Shown here: in pieces, positions 5,313 to 5,613 of the stretch
How the letters are laid out: each line of letters starts with the position of its first letter
Numbering within the stretch: position 1 is the first letter of the stretch
Origin: Natrialbaceae archaeon
GTDB taxonomy: Archaea; Halobacteriota; Halobacteria; Halobacteriales; Natrialbaceae
Length of the DNA stretch: 5,613 nucleotides
Reading direction: 5' to 3'
NCBI GenBank assembly: GCA_003552885.1
Contig: PUPA01000215.1
Coordinates: 1 to 5,613 of the forward strand
The notes under the pieces: generated by a model
The model's input: the letters and a program-made list of their open reading frames with translations, nothing else
Databases searched by the model: none
What the model was told of the DNA's origin: nothing
Position numbers and translations under genes: made by a program

Positions 5313-5326
5313 ACGAAGGAGTGGAG
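5313..5326 (+). other. Degenerate mini-ORB, back to back with ORB1
   Basis: ACGAAGGAGTGGAG matches the ORB core ACGAAGGGGTGGGG at 12 of 14 positions but lacks the GAAA part and the long G-string. It points toward the AT-rich island, opposite to ORB1. It could be a weaker initiator site; chance similarity is possible. Confidence 0.4.
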
Positions 5327-5360
5327 CGTGAGTGGTGAGAGGTCGTCCCTCCGGAGCGGG

Positions 5361-5500
5361 GTCTAGTAACCGAAGTTCAAACAGAGGCGTTTTCTAGCAA
5401 CTCTTAACAGTTAGATTCTACAGCACTAGCACCAAATTGGATTTAACCGGATCTCGGTTATGGTTAACCGGCCAACCACTTCAATCTTTCCCATTGTACA
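5361..5500. other. AT-rich duplex unwinding element between the ORBs
   Basis: About 81 of 140 bases are A or T, clearly above the surrounding sequence. It contains the alternating inverted motif TAACCG (5444-5449), CGGTTA (5455-5460), TAACCG (5465-5470), so two overlapping hairpins are possible. TTAACCGG at 5443 and 5464 are 21 bp apart, about two helical turns. It also contains the palindrome CCAAATTGG (5432-5440). Position between inverted ORBs fits strand opening by Orc1/Cdc6. Confidence 0.75.
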
Positions 5501-5502
5501 CA

Positions 5503-5522
5503 CCCCCTCCCCCACCCCTCCC
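5503..5522 (-). other. G-quadruplex motif (C-tract on + strand) at the edge of the unwinding element
   Basis: The + strand is C5-T-C5-A-C4-T-C3. The - strand is G3-A-G4-T-G5-A-G5, four G-runs with single-nucleotide loops, the most stable class of predicted quadruplex. Part of it (GGAGGGGTGGGGG) also matches the ORB end GAAGGGGTGGGGG at 12 of 13, so it may double as a degenerate ORB facing the AT-rich island. Confidence 0.7.
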
Positions 5523-5530
5523 GTTCACAC

Positions 5531-5560
5531 GTCTCCACCCGAAACGAAGGGGTGGGGGGG
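5531..5560 (+). other. Origin recognition box ORB2 (forward orientation)
   Basis: Reads GTCTCCACCCGAAACGAAGG then GGTGGGGGGG. Differs from ORB1 only at box positions 1, 9 and 29. It has the archaeal ORB backbone (CTCCA...GAAACGAAGGGG) with a long G-string. Inverted relative to ORB1, 220 bp away, with the AT-rich island between. Expected binding site for Orc1/Cdc6. Confidence 0.87.
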
Positions 5561-5613
5561 TCGGCGTCCGGACTCCCCCTCCGCGGCTCCGGACCTCCCC
5601 GGTGGCGGGGCCG
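5561..5613. other. GC-rich origin flank at the window end
   Basis: No gene seen. It holds the palindrome GTCCGGAC (5566-5573), a second TCCGGAC (5588-5594) and a small inverted repeat CCCC-GGTGGC-GGGG (5597-5610). This is probably the upstream region of an orc1/cdc6 gene, but that is inferred from synteny only. Confidence 0.35.

Larger units (their letters stand above)
5114..5561. other. oriC: Probable chromosomal replication origin (oriC1-type)
   Basis: No convincing gene lies between the oapA start and the right edge. The stretch combines a 17-bp repeat ladder, two nearly identical origin recognition boxes in inverted orientation (5281-5310 and 5531-5560), and an AT-rich island between them: about 58% A+T over 5361-5500 in an otherwise GC-rich window. 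An oap operon diverges from one side. This is the known layout of the Orc1/Cdc6-dependent oriC1 of haloarchaea, whose orc gene would lie right of the window. Absence of that gene from view is the main limit. Confidence 0.85.

Overview
The window looks like a haloarchaeal chromosome (class Halobacteria). It has high GC outside one island, acidic proteins rich in Asp, Glu, Thr and Val, and archaeal/eukaryotic-type ribosomal proteins S24e and S27ae. It also has a fused Kae1-Bud32 gene and an Orc1/Cdc6-type replication origin. I do not assign a genus.

Layout. Positions 1-689 hold the 3' part of nucS/endoMS (mismatch endonuclease), cut by the left edge. After a 151-bp intergenic region with two adjacent hairpins and a clear archaeal promoter come rps24e (841-1149) and rps27ae (1150-1284), stop codon touching start codon. 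A 98-bp gap with a duplicated 15-mer follows, then the kae1-bud32 fusion (1383-3017), whose product is the catalytic and kinase core of KEOPS. All of these are on the + strand. Converging on them from the - strand, with only 11 bp between stop codons, is a compact operon read right to left: oapA (Era-like GTPase, 4284-4922), oapB (DUF2073, 3889-4278) and oapC (zinc ribbon plus repeat-rich linker, 3029-3889). The GTPase/DUF2073 and DUF2073/zinc-ribbon junctions are tightly coupled.

The right end (about 4923-5613) has no gene that I can support and is best read as a replication origin. It holds, in order, the oapA promoter, a ladder of 17-bp iteron-like units (5114-5198) and an origin recognition box (ORB) on the - strand (5281-5310). 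An AT-rich probable unwinding element follows (5361-5500), then a C-tract whose - strand is an excellent G-quadruplex motif (5503-5522), and a second ORB on the + strand (5531-5560). The two ORBs match at 27 of 30 positions and are inverted around the AT-rich stretch. The orc1/cdc6 gene that normally adjoins such an origin would lie just past the right edge and cannot be seen.

Together this is the conserved 'oap - oriC - orc' neighbourhood of haloarchaea next to an information-processing cluster (mismatch repair, ribosome, tRNA t6A modification). The least explained features are the 17-bp ladder, the back-to-back arrangement of full and degenerate ORBs, the single-nucleotide-loop G-quadruplex motif, and the Arf-like amphipathic N-terminus of the origin-linked GTPase.
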